Below, piece after piece: positions 52,273 through 59,413 of a stretch of DNA of 64,000 nucleotides; within the stretch, counting starts at the first letter, position 1, and every line of letters starts with the position of its first letter. The stretch is from Aquimarina spongiae. Lineage in GTDB: Bacteria > Bacteroidota > Bacteroidia > Flavobacteriales > Flavobacteriaceae. The stretch spans positions 62,001 through 126,000 of the forward strand of contig NZ_FQYP01000004.1 of NCBI RefSeq assembly GCF_900141785.1, in the 5' to 3' direction. The notes beneath the pieces are model-generated. The model was not told the DNA's origin and searched no databases. It worked only from the letters and a program-made list of their open reading frames with translations. A program made the translations under genes and the position numbers.

Positions 52273-53025
52273 ATGAAAACAGCCTTAATTACAGGTGCTA
52301 CCAGTGGCATCGGAAAATCTACTGCCATTGCATTTGCCAAATTACACTACAAATTAATTCTATGCGGAAGAAGAGCAGACCGGCTTGATCAACTACAACA
52401 GGAATTAGGAGAACACACCCAAGTACACACCTTGTCTTTTGATGTAAGAGATAAGCAAGCTGTATTTGATGGTATAGAAAGTCTTCCTTCTGATTTTGGC
52501 ACTATCGATATCTTGATCAATAACGCAGGTAACGCTCATGGACTGGACCCTATACAAACCGGAAATCTAGAGGATTGGGATGCTATGATGGATATTAATG
52601 TAAAAGGGTTGTTGTATGTATCAAAAGCGATCATCCCAAAGATGGTTAATCAAAAATCGGGTCATATCATCAACATAGGTTCTATTGCCGCCAAAGAGGT
52701 ATACCCCAATGGTAATGTCTATTGTGCCAGTAAGCATGCAGTAGATGCTGTAAACAAAGCCATGCTTATTGATCTTAATCAGTATGGCATAAAGGTGGGA
52801 GCTGTGCATCCTGGTTTGGTAGAAACCGAATTCAGCAATGTACGATTTAAAGGAGATGATGATCGAGCAGATAATGTGTACAAAGGTTTTGACCCACTTA
52901 CCCCTGATGACATTGCGGATATCATTGCTTTTGTTGTTACCAGACCTTATCACGTCAATATTTCAGACTTGATCGTGTTGCCTACAGCCCAGGCTACAAG
53001 TACTATGGTTAACAAAAGTTTATGA
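52273..53025 (+). CDS. Short-chain dehydrogenase/reductase (YdfG-like)
   Basis: A 250-residue NADP-dependent SDR. The dinucleotide-binding loop TGATSGIG is at ~7-14, and NNAGNAHG at ~83-90. The catalytic residues are S137, Y150 and K154 (GSIAA; YCASK). The layout fits the YdfG group that reduces 3-hydroxy acids such as L-allo-threonine or malonic semialdehyde. The substrate is not established. Confidence 0.9.
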   Translation: MKTALITGATSGIGKSTAIAFAKLHYKLILCGRRADRLDQLQQELGEHTQVHTLSFDVRDKQAVFDGIESLPSDFGTIDILINNAGNAHGLDPIQTGNLEDWDAMMDINVKGLLYVSKAIIPKMVNQKSGHIINIGSIAAKEVYPNGNVYCASKHAVDAVNKAMLIDLNQYGIKVGAVHPGLVETEFSNVRFKGDDDRADNVYKGFDPLTPDDIADIIAFVVTRPYHVNISDLIVLPTAQATSTMVNKSL

Positions 53026-53110
53026 TTTCTTTATTTTCACATCATTGTCCGCCGAATAAAAATAGCTAAGTTTATATTGGGAAAAATGTCGATTGCAATT
53101 TGTAAAAGGA

Positions 53111-54247
53111 ATGATTAATAAACGCCTACTTATCAAGAACCTACTCGCTCATAATGACGAAAATAGTTTTTATGACAAAAAGAGGAAGCTTAATATTGGC
53201 GAAAAGGAGGGTAAAGCCAAGTTTTTGAAACATATCTGTGCTTTATCCAATTCTAATCCCGAAAACAACTCTTATATCGTGATTGGTGTTGAAGATGAAG
53301 ATAATGAGATCGTTGGTGTAGATTTTTTTGACGATAGCAAAATCCAAAATCTGGTTAATGCGTATCTTGAAAATCCGCCTTTGGTAGCTTACGAAAATAT
53401 CCCGTTCCCGCATTTGCCTGGAGACAAAGTAGTTGGACTGGTATCCATCCGATCACAGTCCAATAAAATATGTGCACTACGCAAGAACATCTGGAAATAT
53501 TATGGAGGAACGGTCTTTTTCAGAGATGGTAGTATTAGCATGCCCAAAGTTTTTGATATCGAAATTAAAGATGTCAATTCTGAAATTGTAAGCGCTATCG
53601 AAAGCCATGCACAAAACAATATCGAACTTACTCTGGACGGTGTTTTTGATTTTATGAATTCCAGAAAAGATTACAACCCCACTTACAAGGTCTTTAAAGA
53701 GTATTTTGTGGTTTGCTGGGCTGGCAAAGAAAAAAGACAAAATGGAGACGCTTATTACTCGAGAGTCGATATTGCATTGATTAATGAACAGGTTAAGCTG
53801 TTTTATTCAGAACTTGATGAAGTTAGTATATCCTTATCCGAAGATCAGTTTAAAATTGTAGAATATGTACAACTTGGATTGCAAGAGACTTACAAATATT
53901 ATCCGCTTGAAGAAGTCGTCATCACTTTCAAGGACAATGTGAGTTATGATATTGAAAGTAAACTACTTTTTGACCCCCCACAGTTTGATCGAAAAACTTT
54001 ATATCACCTGTACAACAGTAATAATGCACTAATTGATAAGTTAAAAAACAAAATTCCTTTATCAAAAAACGAAGAGAATGATTTGTTAAACCTCCCTGCA
54101 ACTTATCTGATCTGTTATTTTAATGATTTTAAAGAAGCAAAAGAAAAACTTGAAGACGCCAAACCCCATCTAAAAACGTACAACGGTAAAGTATACTCCC
54201 TTTACAAAGAAAGCATAAGAATTTTAAGAAAAGTCAGATACAGTTAA
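53111..54247 (+). CDS. AlbA_2/Schlafen-like ATP-binding domain protein
   Basis: A 378-residue protein. The N-terminal module (~20-140) has KEGKAKFLKHICALSNSNPENNSYIVIGVEDEDNEIVGVDFF, typical of AlbA_2 (Schlafen AAA_4) domains, then a C-terminal region with no known motif. The start is ATG at 53111; the frame's TTG at 53093 is rejected. Such domains bind nucleic acids and are found in regulators and antiphage proteins. It is followed by the phosphatase gene 16 bp later. Confidence 0.75.
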   Translation: MINKRLLIKNLLAHNDENSFYDKKRKLNIGEKEGKAKFLKHICALSNSNPENNSYIVIGVEDEDNEIVGVDFFDDSKIQNLVNAYLENPPLVAYENIPFPHLPGDKVVGLVSIRSQSNKICALRKNIWKYYGGTVFFRDGSISMPKVFDIEIKDVNSEIVSAIESHAQNNIELTLDGVFDFMNSRKDYNPTYKVFKEYFVVCWAGKEKRQNGDAYYSRVDIALINEQVKLFYSELDEVSISLSEDQFKIVEYVQLGLQETYKYYPLEEVVITFKDNVSYDIESKLLFDPPQFDRKTLYHLYNSNNALIDKLKNKIPLSKNEENDLLNLPATYLICYFNDFKEAKEKLEDAKPHLKTYNGKVYSLYKESIRILRKVRYS

Positions 54248-54263
54248 TACCTAGTAAAAAAAC

Positions 54264-54992
54264 ATGAGCAGAAATTTGGTAATAGGTGATATTCACGGCG
54301 CACTAAAAGCCTTGAAACAATTAATACAAAAAATAAATGTAACTCCCGATGATCATCTTATTTTCCTCGGAGATTATGTGGATGGTTGGAGCGAAAGTGC
54401 TGAGCTGATCTCCTTCTTAATGGAATTAAACACTACACATAATTGCACATTTCTAAGAGGAAATCACGACGAATTATGTTATACCTGGTTGACTCAAAAC
54501 ACCTATAATTCTGATTGGATTAAACATGGCGGTCAAGCTACCATGAATTCGTATGCCAAAAAGTCCAAAGAGGAAATTGAAACTCACTTGCATTTCTTTG
54601 AAGGATTAATTAATTATCATATTGATAATCGTAACCGATTGTTTTTGCATGCAGGTTTTACCAATTTGAATGGTCCACACCGAGAGTATTTTGAAAAATT
54701 GTTTTACTGGGATAGAACCCTTTGGGAAACAGCTCTTGGACTAGACGCTCAACTAGAAAAAACGGACTGTAGGTATCCTAAGAGATTATTGATTTTTGAC
54801 GAAATATACATAGGACATACTCCTGTTACTCGAATCAATAAAACCGTACCTATTAACGCGGCATGCGTTTGGAATATGGATACAGGAGCAGCTTTCAAAG
54901 GCCCTCTAACTATCATGGATATAGACACCAAAGAATACTGGCAAAGTGATCCTGTACATCTACTTTACCCACAAGAAAGAGGAAGAAATTAA
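54264..54992 (+). CDS. Calcineurin-like metallophosphatase (PrpA/ApaH-like)
   Basis: A 242-residue phosphatase. Metal-binding motifs in order: GDIHG (D9, H11), GDYVDG (D37), RGNHDE (N67, H68), then HAGF and GHTPV. The pattern matches serine/threonine protein phosphatases and diadenosine tetraphosphatases; I cannot tell which. It is 16 bp after the AlbA_2 gene, forming an operon, and ends with a strong terminator. Confidence 0.9.
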   Translation: MSRNLVIGDIHGALKALKQLIQKINVTPDDHLIFLGDYVDGWSESAELISFLMELNTTHNCTFLRGNHDELCYTWLTQNTYNSDWIKHGGQATMNSYAKKSKEEIETHLHFFEGLINYHIDNRNRLFLHAGFTNLNGPHREYFEKLFYWDRTLWETALGLDAQLEKTDCRYPKRLLIFDEIYIGHTPVTRINKTVPINAACVWNMDTGAAFKGPLTIMDIDTKEYWQSDPVHLLYPQERGRN

Positions 54993-54996
54993 ATAG

Positions 54997-55026
54997 AAAA
55001 GAGGACTTCGATAGTCCTCTTTCTTT
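54997..55026. terminator. Bidirectional terminator
   Basis: AAAGAGGACT (54998-55007) and AGTCCTCTTT (55013-55022) with a 5-base loop, followed by T-rich (plus) or preceded by A-rich (minus) sequence. It ends both the phosphatase operon and the leader peptide gene from the right. Confidence 0.85.
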
Positions 55027-55036
55027 TATCATATCC

Positions 55037-55234
55037 TTATATGCGTATTATTGTTGTTCCCGGGCAATCATTAGTGTGACATTTATCGGTATCTTTTGGA
55101 CATACCCGAGGATTCTCAGTTTGTATTAAAATGGTTAAAATAGAGGTGCCCGCTCCCTTTATCGTATCCAATCGATCTAATTGAGCAACATTTAGCTTTT
55201 TAAGCTCTAATTTTTTTGCTTTTACTTTTTTCAT
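55037..55234 (-). CDS. RiPP-like precursor peptide with three cysteines
   Basis: A 65-residue peptide. The leader (1-29) is basic, with LELKKLNVAQLDRLDTIKGAG, similar in spacing to Bacteroidetes class I lanthipeptide or natural-product leaders (L-x-L-K-x(2)-V-x(2)-L...I-K-G). The core (30-65) has Thr/Ser at 30, 31, 34, 39, 49, 54, 60, 61 and Cys at 45, 52, 57. These are the substrates for lanthionine rings, but no LanB/LanC or protease-exporter is in the window. Its promoter is a near-perfect TTG-N18-TACATTTG, and a copy of the AraC-site motif lies farther upstream. Precursor status is inference. Confidence 0.6.
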   Translation of the reverse strand: MKKVKAKKLELKKLNVAQLDRLDTIKGAGTSILTILIQTENPRVCPKDTDKCHTNDCPGTTIIRI

Positions 55235-55267
55235 GTCCTTGCCTTATAGTGGTTTACGTTGTCTACT

Positions 55268-55296
55268 CAAATGTATAATAAGAATAGCAAAACCAA
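55268..55296 (-). promoter_or_regulatory. Promoter of the left precursor peptide gene
   Basis: Minus-strand TTG (55294-55296) and TACATTTG (55268-55275) are separated by 18 bp, a full consensus. The 5' leader to the ATG at 55234 is about 28 nt. Confidence 0.75.
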
Positions 55297-55324
55297 CTAT
55301 TTAACATAGCCACATTACATGGAT

Positions 55325-55338
55325 TTCATGAATTTCGA
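55325..55338. promoter_or_regulatory. Putative regulator site, copy 1 (TTCATGAATTTCGA)
   Basis: The 14-base motif lies about 69 bp upstream (centre) of the predicted start of transcription for the left peptide gene. Identical copies occur at 57220 and 57241. Its core TTCATGAA is palindromic. Extended match with copy 3 is GATTTCATGAATTTCGATA (19 bases). Confidence 0.6.
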
Positions 55339-55342
55339 TAAA

Positions 55343-57079
55343 TTATTCAACATTTAAAGAGGTAAGTTTACGCATAAAATAAGAAGGTTTAATCCCAGTG
55401 CTCTTTTTAAAGGCCGCCGAAAATGATTCTGCGCTATTAAAACCCATTTCTTCAGCAATACCTTGTATCGTATAATTCTTGAGAGATGTATTTTCTTTTA
55501 ATTGTTCTACACTATACTGCACCCTTAATTCATTAACGTAGTTGGTGAAACTCTTATTTTTATGATAATTAATAACCTTCGATAAATACTTCGTATTCGT
55601 ATTAATTTCTTTTGCAAGAGAGGAAATACTAATATTCTTCTGAAGAAATTGAAGCTCCTCTTCAAACTGATCCAGTTTGCTAAGAATATCATTAACTACC
55701 TCGTCTGCGATCCCTATTTCATCATCTGCCAATTTTGTAGACGATTCTTCTCTTTTATTTCCCTGGGTGAGTAGTTCATTAAATTTTTGTTGGTACTTCT
55801 TTCTTTTTACAAATTGATAATAGGTAAAACCGGTAGCCATTAATGACAATAAAACCAGTATGATCACCCAAAAACTAAGGGTGCTTGCGTTCTCTTCTAG
55901 TTTAGTAATTACATCTTCTTTTTCTTTTAGTAATAAAGGGGTGTCAAACTCTTTGAACAACTTGGTAGAAACGGATGCTCTTTGACTTCCAATCACGCGG
56001 TCAAATTGAAGCAATCTATTGATATAGGTCAATTGCTTTTCTTGTTCTGAATTGGTCTTATACCATGCAATCAAAAACTCATATCCTTTTCTAGTTTCAG
56101 GAAGAATAATGTTATCCTTTTGAATTAGAGCATCCATATCCAAAAACTCCTTTTCTGCTCGAAGTGTGTCTTCCTTTTTAAGATAAAGCCGACCCAAATA
56201 AAAAGATCCCAGTACATAACTCTCATTATCTTTTATCTGTTCTTCTTTCAGTAATCGTATTCCTTTGTTTATGCTATCGTATGCACGGTCAAAATGCTCT
56301 TTAAAGAATAAATTAACTCCTTCATTTAGTACCAGCTTCCCATAAAAATGATGTTTAAGTTTTTTGCTTTTCAAGGACATCACAATCCCTTTATGATTAT
56401 AGAAAGAAGCCGAATCTAGCAATTTGTTATATCGATAGGATTCTGCCATAGGAATTAATGACAACAAATAAGACATCGCATTTAATTCATCTCTATCACT
56501 CTCATATTCAAAATTCTCTTTAAACAAAGTAAGCGCTTCTTCATGCTTATCAATCTTGGTTTTTATGCAGGCGATGTTATGATTGGTACTTTGTATGTAC
56601 TCGGTATTTTGTACTTGTTCTGACAATGCTAAGGCAAGAATATAATTATCTAAGGCACGTTGATAATCCCCTTTTGTAAAATAATACCCTCCCTTAAAAG
56701 AGTACGCCTTTATAGGATATCTATCATTATCTAATCTTTTGGTAATGGCAATAGCCAAATCCAGGAGTGCAATTTTTTCGGATTCCTCGGCCGCATAATA
56801 GGATAAAGAACTATAGGCTTCTGCCATTTTTATCGTATCCATATCGGCCATTGCTTTTTCGAGATATGTCGATAAATACAATTTGGATATAAGCGTATCC
56901 CCATTTGCATTTCTGTAGGCAGTGTACAACTCGTCGTAAGAGAGTTTCTGCAACGAATCCTTAGAAATCGACTCTTGCCCAACTGCAGTATATACCCCCA
57001 AAACAAAAACTGTGAATAGCCTAAACAGACTAATTAAACTAAAAAAACCATTTGTTTTTTTGGGTATTAAGACTATCAT
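55343..57079 (-). CDS. TPR-AraC transcriptional regulator with a membrane segment
   Basis: A 578-residue regulator. An N-terminal membrane/signal segment (~12-35) is followed by TPR-like helical repeats (~45-330) and a TM helix (~388-408, TLSFWVIILVLLSLMATGFTYY). The C-terminal AraC/HTH_18 domain (~485-575) has YLSKVINYHKNKSFTNYVNELRV and IQGIAEEMGFNSAESFSAAFKKSTGIKPS. The sensor faces the periplasm and the DNA-binding part faces the cytoplasm. Start: the TTG at 57103 is rejected for ATG 57079. It sits between the two peptide genes and shares their motif. Confidence 0.88.
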   Translation of the reverse strand: MIVLIPKKTNGFFSLISLFRLFTVFVLGVYTAVGQESISKDSLQKLSYDELYTAYRNANGDTLISKLYLSTYLEKAMADMDTIKMAEAYSSLSYYAAEESEKIALLDLAIAITKRLDNDRYPIKAYSFKGGYYFTKGDYQRALDNYILALALSEQVQNTEYIQSTNHNIACIKTKIDKHEEALTLFKENFEYESDRDELNAMSYLLSLIPMAESYRYNKLLDSASFYNHKGIVMSLKSKKLKHHFYGKLVLNEGVNLFFKEHFDRAYDSINKGIRLLKEEQIKDNESYVLGSFYLGRLYLKKEDTLRAEKEFLDMDALIQKDNIILPETRKGYEFLIAWYKTNSEQEKQLTYINRLLQFDRVIGSQRASVSTKLFKEFDTPLLLKEKEDVITKLEENASTLSFWVIILVLLSLMATGFTYYQFVKRKKYQQKFNELLTQGNKREESSTKLADDEIGIADEVVNDILSKLDQFEEELQFLQKNISISSLAKEINTNTKYLSKVINYHKNKSFTNYVNELRVQYSVEQLKENTSLKNYTIQGIAEEMGFNSAESFSAAFKKSTGIKPSYFMRKLTSLNVE

Positions 57080-57109
57080 TTGCTTACGAAAAAGAAGTTG
57101 CAAGTGCTA

Positions 57110-57117
57110 CAAATATA
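57110..57117 (-). promoter_or_regulatory. -7 element of the AraC-type regulator
   Basis: Minus-strand TATATTTG is an exact TANNTTTG box, which would put the transcript start near 57103 and a 25-nt leader before ATG 57079. This also argues against the TTG start at 57103. Confidence 0.5.
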
Positions 57118-57216
57118 AGATTTTGAACCAATAACAGGTTTCATAAAAAATGTAACTACACCCCAAAAAAATGGCACTTCATTAAAAAGCAAATACTCCC
57201 CAAAATAAAAATAACG

Positions 57217-57254
57217 GAATTCATGAATTTCGACATTGATTTCATGAATTTCGA
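57217..57254. promoter_or_regulatory. Putative regulator sites, copies 2 and 3, 21 bp apart
   Basis: TTCATGAATTTCGA occurs at 57220-57233 and 57241-57254, exactly two helical turns apart. The first copy lies in a 12-bp palindrome (AATTCATGAATT, 57218-57229). Their centres fall about 76 and 55 bp before the predicted start of the right-hand transcript, a usual position for AraC activators. They also lie upstream of the regulator's own gene. Confidence 0.65.
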
Positions 57255-57264
57255 TATAAGTCAT

Positions 57265-57296
57265 TTGTTTTCAAATAAATACCACATCTATATTTG
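57265..57296 (+). promoter_or_regulatory. Promoter of the lipoprotein-peptide operon
   Basis: TTG (57265-57267) and TATATTTG (57289-57296) are separated by 21 bp. The leader to ATG 57338 is about 36 nt. Confidence 0.65.
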
Positions 57297-57337
57297 TCCA
57301 CTTTCAGCTAACAAATTAATCTTTAAAATTAAAACAA

Positions 57338-57820
57338 ATGAAAAAAGTATTTTATTTTTTACCAATCTTTGCACTTTTGGTTTTCACATCTTGTGAGAAG
57401 GAAGAAACAGATGAGATCATCAACCACGACCTTGAAACCAATCCTTTCAAAATTGAAACCATTGAAAACGATAATGGCAAAATTTTCACTTTAGTACCGG
57501 GGTTATACGGCCCAAATGAGACAGCTCCTTCAACTAAAGTAACTTATACTCTAATTTTACCTCCAAATTTTTCAAATCAAGCAGCGCAGGGCAATGGTAC
57601 ATATCATCTCGATCTTTATTATCAAGAATATGATTCAGCTATTGACGGGTATACGTGGACCAAAACCTTGTCAATCGATCGCCCCTCAAATGCAACAACA
57701 CTTATTTTACCCGCTGCACATGATGGGCATAAAAGAAATAAATGGCTAATTGGTTATGGCCTATATAACACCGATATTGGCTCCTGGTCGAGATATAAAG
57801 AGATTGATATTAATCATTAA
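57338..57820 (+). CDS. Hypothetical lipoprotein co-transcribed with a Cys-rich peptide
   Basis: A 160-residue lipoprotein (MKKVFYFLPIFALLVFTSC, Cys ~19). The mature part begins with an acidic tether, then a beta-rich domain with STKVTYTLILPPNFSNQ and HLDLYYQEYDSAIDGYTWTKTLSIDRPS. It has only the lipobox Cys. It is 12 bp before the peptide gene and shares its promoter, so it may be an immunity, anchoring or display partner; this is inference. No family recognised. Confidence 0.7.
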   Translation: MKKVFYFLPIFALLVFTSCEKEETDEIINHDLETNPFKIETIENDNGKIFTLVPGLYGPNETAPSTKVTYTLILPPNFSNQAAQGNGTYHLDLYYQEYDSAIDGYTWTKTLSIDRPSNATTLILPAAHDGHKRNKWLIGYGLYNTDIGSWSRYKEIDINH

Positions 57821-57832
57821 TATTTTATCATC

Positions 57833-58042
57833 ATGCTTAAAAACATTTTACATCTTGAAAACGTTGAAAAAATCGACCGGGACCAACAAAAACATATTAC
57901 TGGTCAGGGGTTTGCTCTCCATCTTCCTATAGGAATCGCTTGTCGAAAAGGAGATCAAATTTGTTGCGGTAGTGGTCGTGGTAAATGTGGACTTGCTGGT
58001 GGTATATACAACGGTGGTCAATGCTTTTGTTTCAACTCCTAA
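57833..58042 (+). CDS. Secreted Cys/Gly-rich precursor peptide with GG-like leader
   Basis: A 69-residue peptide. The leader (1-26) is LKNILHLENVEKIDRDQQKH-ITGQG, with the amphipathic double-glycine-type pattern known from Flavobacteriia bacteriocin-like peptides. The core (27-69) is Gly-rich with six Cys: 37, 44, 45, 52, 64 and 66, allowing three disulfides. No modification enzyme is adjacent. It follows the lipoprotein gene by 12 bp. Antimicrobial or signalling function is inference. Confidence 0.65.
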   Translation: MLKNILHLENVEKIDRDQQKHITGQGFALHLPIGIACRKGDQICCGSGRGKCGLAGGIYNGGQCFCFNS

Positions 58043-58077
58043 TTTTCATTTATTAGAGAGTGTTTGTCCTTAATTTA

Positions 58078-58110
58078 CAAGCTTCGAAGATCTTATTTCT
58101 TTGAAGCTTG
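58078..58110 (+). terminator. Hairpin after the Cys-rich peptide gene
   Basis: CAAGCTTCGAAGA (58078-58090) and TCTTTGAAGCTTG (58098-58110) pair with one mismatch. The following T-run is short, so it may be a weak terminator. Confidence 0.55.
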
Positions 58111-58205
58111 TTGTATTGATATCATCTCTATTGATCTAAAATTAATTTTTCTTCGACATTTCTATTTTGTAGATTTAGGACACGAATTCATAAAATAGAC
58201 AATCC

Positions 58206-59342
58206 ATGGGAATTTTTGACGAAATAAAGAAAAAACTCAGCCACGAATTTATTGATATCATTGAGTGGTTAGACCATACTGATGATACCATTGTTCATCG
58301 ATTTGAGCGTTATCAAAATGAAATAAAAAACGGTGCTCAACTCATCGTAAGAGAAGGGCAAACTGCTGTATTTATTAATGAAGGAAAACTTGCCGATGTA
58401 TTTGCTCCCGGTACTTACACCCTAAACACACAAAATCTGCCTATCTTGGCAACTTTAAAAGGTTGGAAATACGGTTTTAATAGTCCTTTTAAAGCTGAAG
58501 TATATTTTGTAAACACTCATTTGTTTACCGACGAAAAATGGGGAACAAAAAATCCTATTACACTCAATGATGATCGTTTCGGGTTGGTAGAGATAAGGGC
58601 TTTTGGAACCTATGCGTTCAAAATTAACGATCCTGGTAAGTTTATTATCGATGTAGTAGGTACTGATGCCAACTTTACAAATTTTGAAATTAACGAGCAT
58701 TTGAAAAGCTTGATATCTACTCGTTTTACAGATACTATTGGTGAAGCAAATTTGCCTATCGAATTATATGCTGCCAATACCACCGAACTTTCTGAAACCT
58801 GTCTGGAGGTGATGCAACCTGAATTTAATTCTGTTGGAATTTCATTAGAAAAATTCTTCATCGAAAATGTATCGATGCCAGAAGAATTGAAGAAGGAAAT
58901 TTTTGAATACAGTCGAATTGATAAGTTGGATTTGGACAAGTTGACCAAATTCAAAACCGCCAAAGCTATCGAAGCTGCAGCAGCTAATGAAGGTGGCACA
59001 GCAGGCGCAGGAATGGGAATGGGAATGGGATTTGTTCTAGCCCAGCAAATGGGAGGTATGATGAATCCAATGGCCGGACAACAACAAGCCCAGGTACAAC
59101 CCACCTCTCCTACAGCTCCTCCCCCAATGCCCGTACAAGTACAGTATTTTTACGCTCATAATGGACAACAGGCAGGCCCTGTTTCATTTGATCAATTAAA
59201 AGCTCTATTTGCTAACAGAACAGTAAATAAAGATTCTTTGGTTTGGAAACAAGGAATGGCCAATTGGACTGCCCTAAAAGATGTTGAAGAGTTAAAGTCA
59301 TTTTTGGGAGGTAGTACACCACCACCACTACCTGGGAACTAA
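58206..59342 (+). CDS. SPFH (band 7) protein with C-terminal GYF_2 domain, YdjI-like
   Basis: A 378-residue protein. MGIFDEIKKKLSHEFIDIIEWLD is the typical YdjI N-terminus. A SPFH domain (~35-250) precedes a Gly/Met-rich linker (~255-285) and a Pro-rich segment (~300-312). The C-terminal GYF_2 module (~316-372) has YFYAHNGQQAGPVSFDQLKALF. B. subtilis YdjI forms membrane-associated assemblies with YdjG/H under membrane stress. It is followed 71 bp later by the zinc-ribbon gene. Confidence 0.85.
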   Translation: MGIFDEIKKKLSHEFIDIIEWLDHTDDTIVHRFERYQNEIKNGAQLIVREGQTAVFINEGKLADVFAPGTYTLNTQNLPILATLKGWKYGFNSPFKAEVYFVNTHLFTDEKWGTKNPITLNDDRFGLVEIRAFGTYAFKINDPGKFIIDVVGTDANFTNFEINEHLKSLISTRFTDTIGEANLPIELYAANTTELSETCLEVMQPEFNSVGISLEKFFIENVSMPEELKKEIFEYSRIDKLDLDKLTKFKTAKAIEAAAANEGGTAGAGMGMGMGFVLAQQMGGMMNPMAGQQQAQVQPTSPTAPPPMPVQVQYFYAHNGQQAGPVSFDQLKALFANRTVNKDSLVWKQGMANWTALKDVEELKSFLGGSTPPPLPGN

Positions 59343-59370
59343 TAAGATATATAATATAGAAATCATCAAA

Positions 59371-59402
59371 CCCGATCATTGCACTATTGGATAATGATCG
59401 GG
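59371..59402 (+). repeat. 10-bp perfect inverted repeat before the zinc-ribbon gene
   Basis: CCCGATCATT (59371-59380) and AATGATCGGG (59393-59402) are exact complements, 12-bp loop, ending 11 bp before the ATG at 59414. No T-run, so it is more likely to affect translation or stability of the second cistron than to terminate. Confidence 0.65.
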
Positions 59403-59413
59403 ATATCGGATTT

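Noticed and set aside
58178..58195. Partial copy of the AraC motif before the SPFH gene
   Set aside because: Only the GAATTCAT part matches; the rest differs, so I do not count it as a site.
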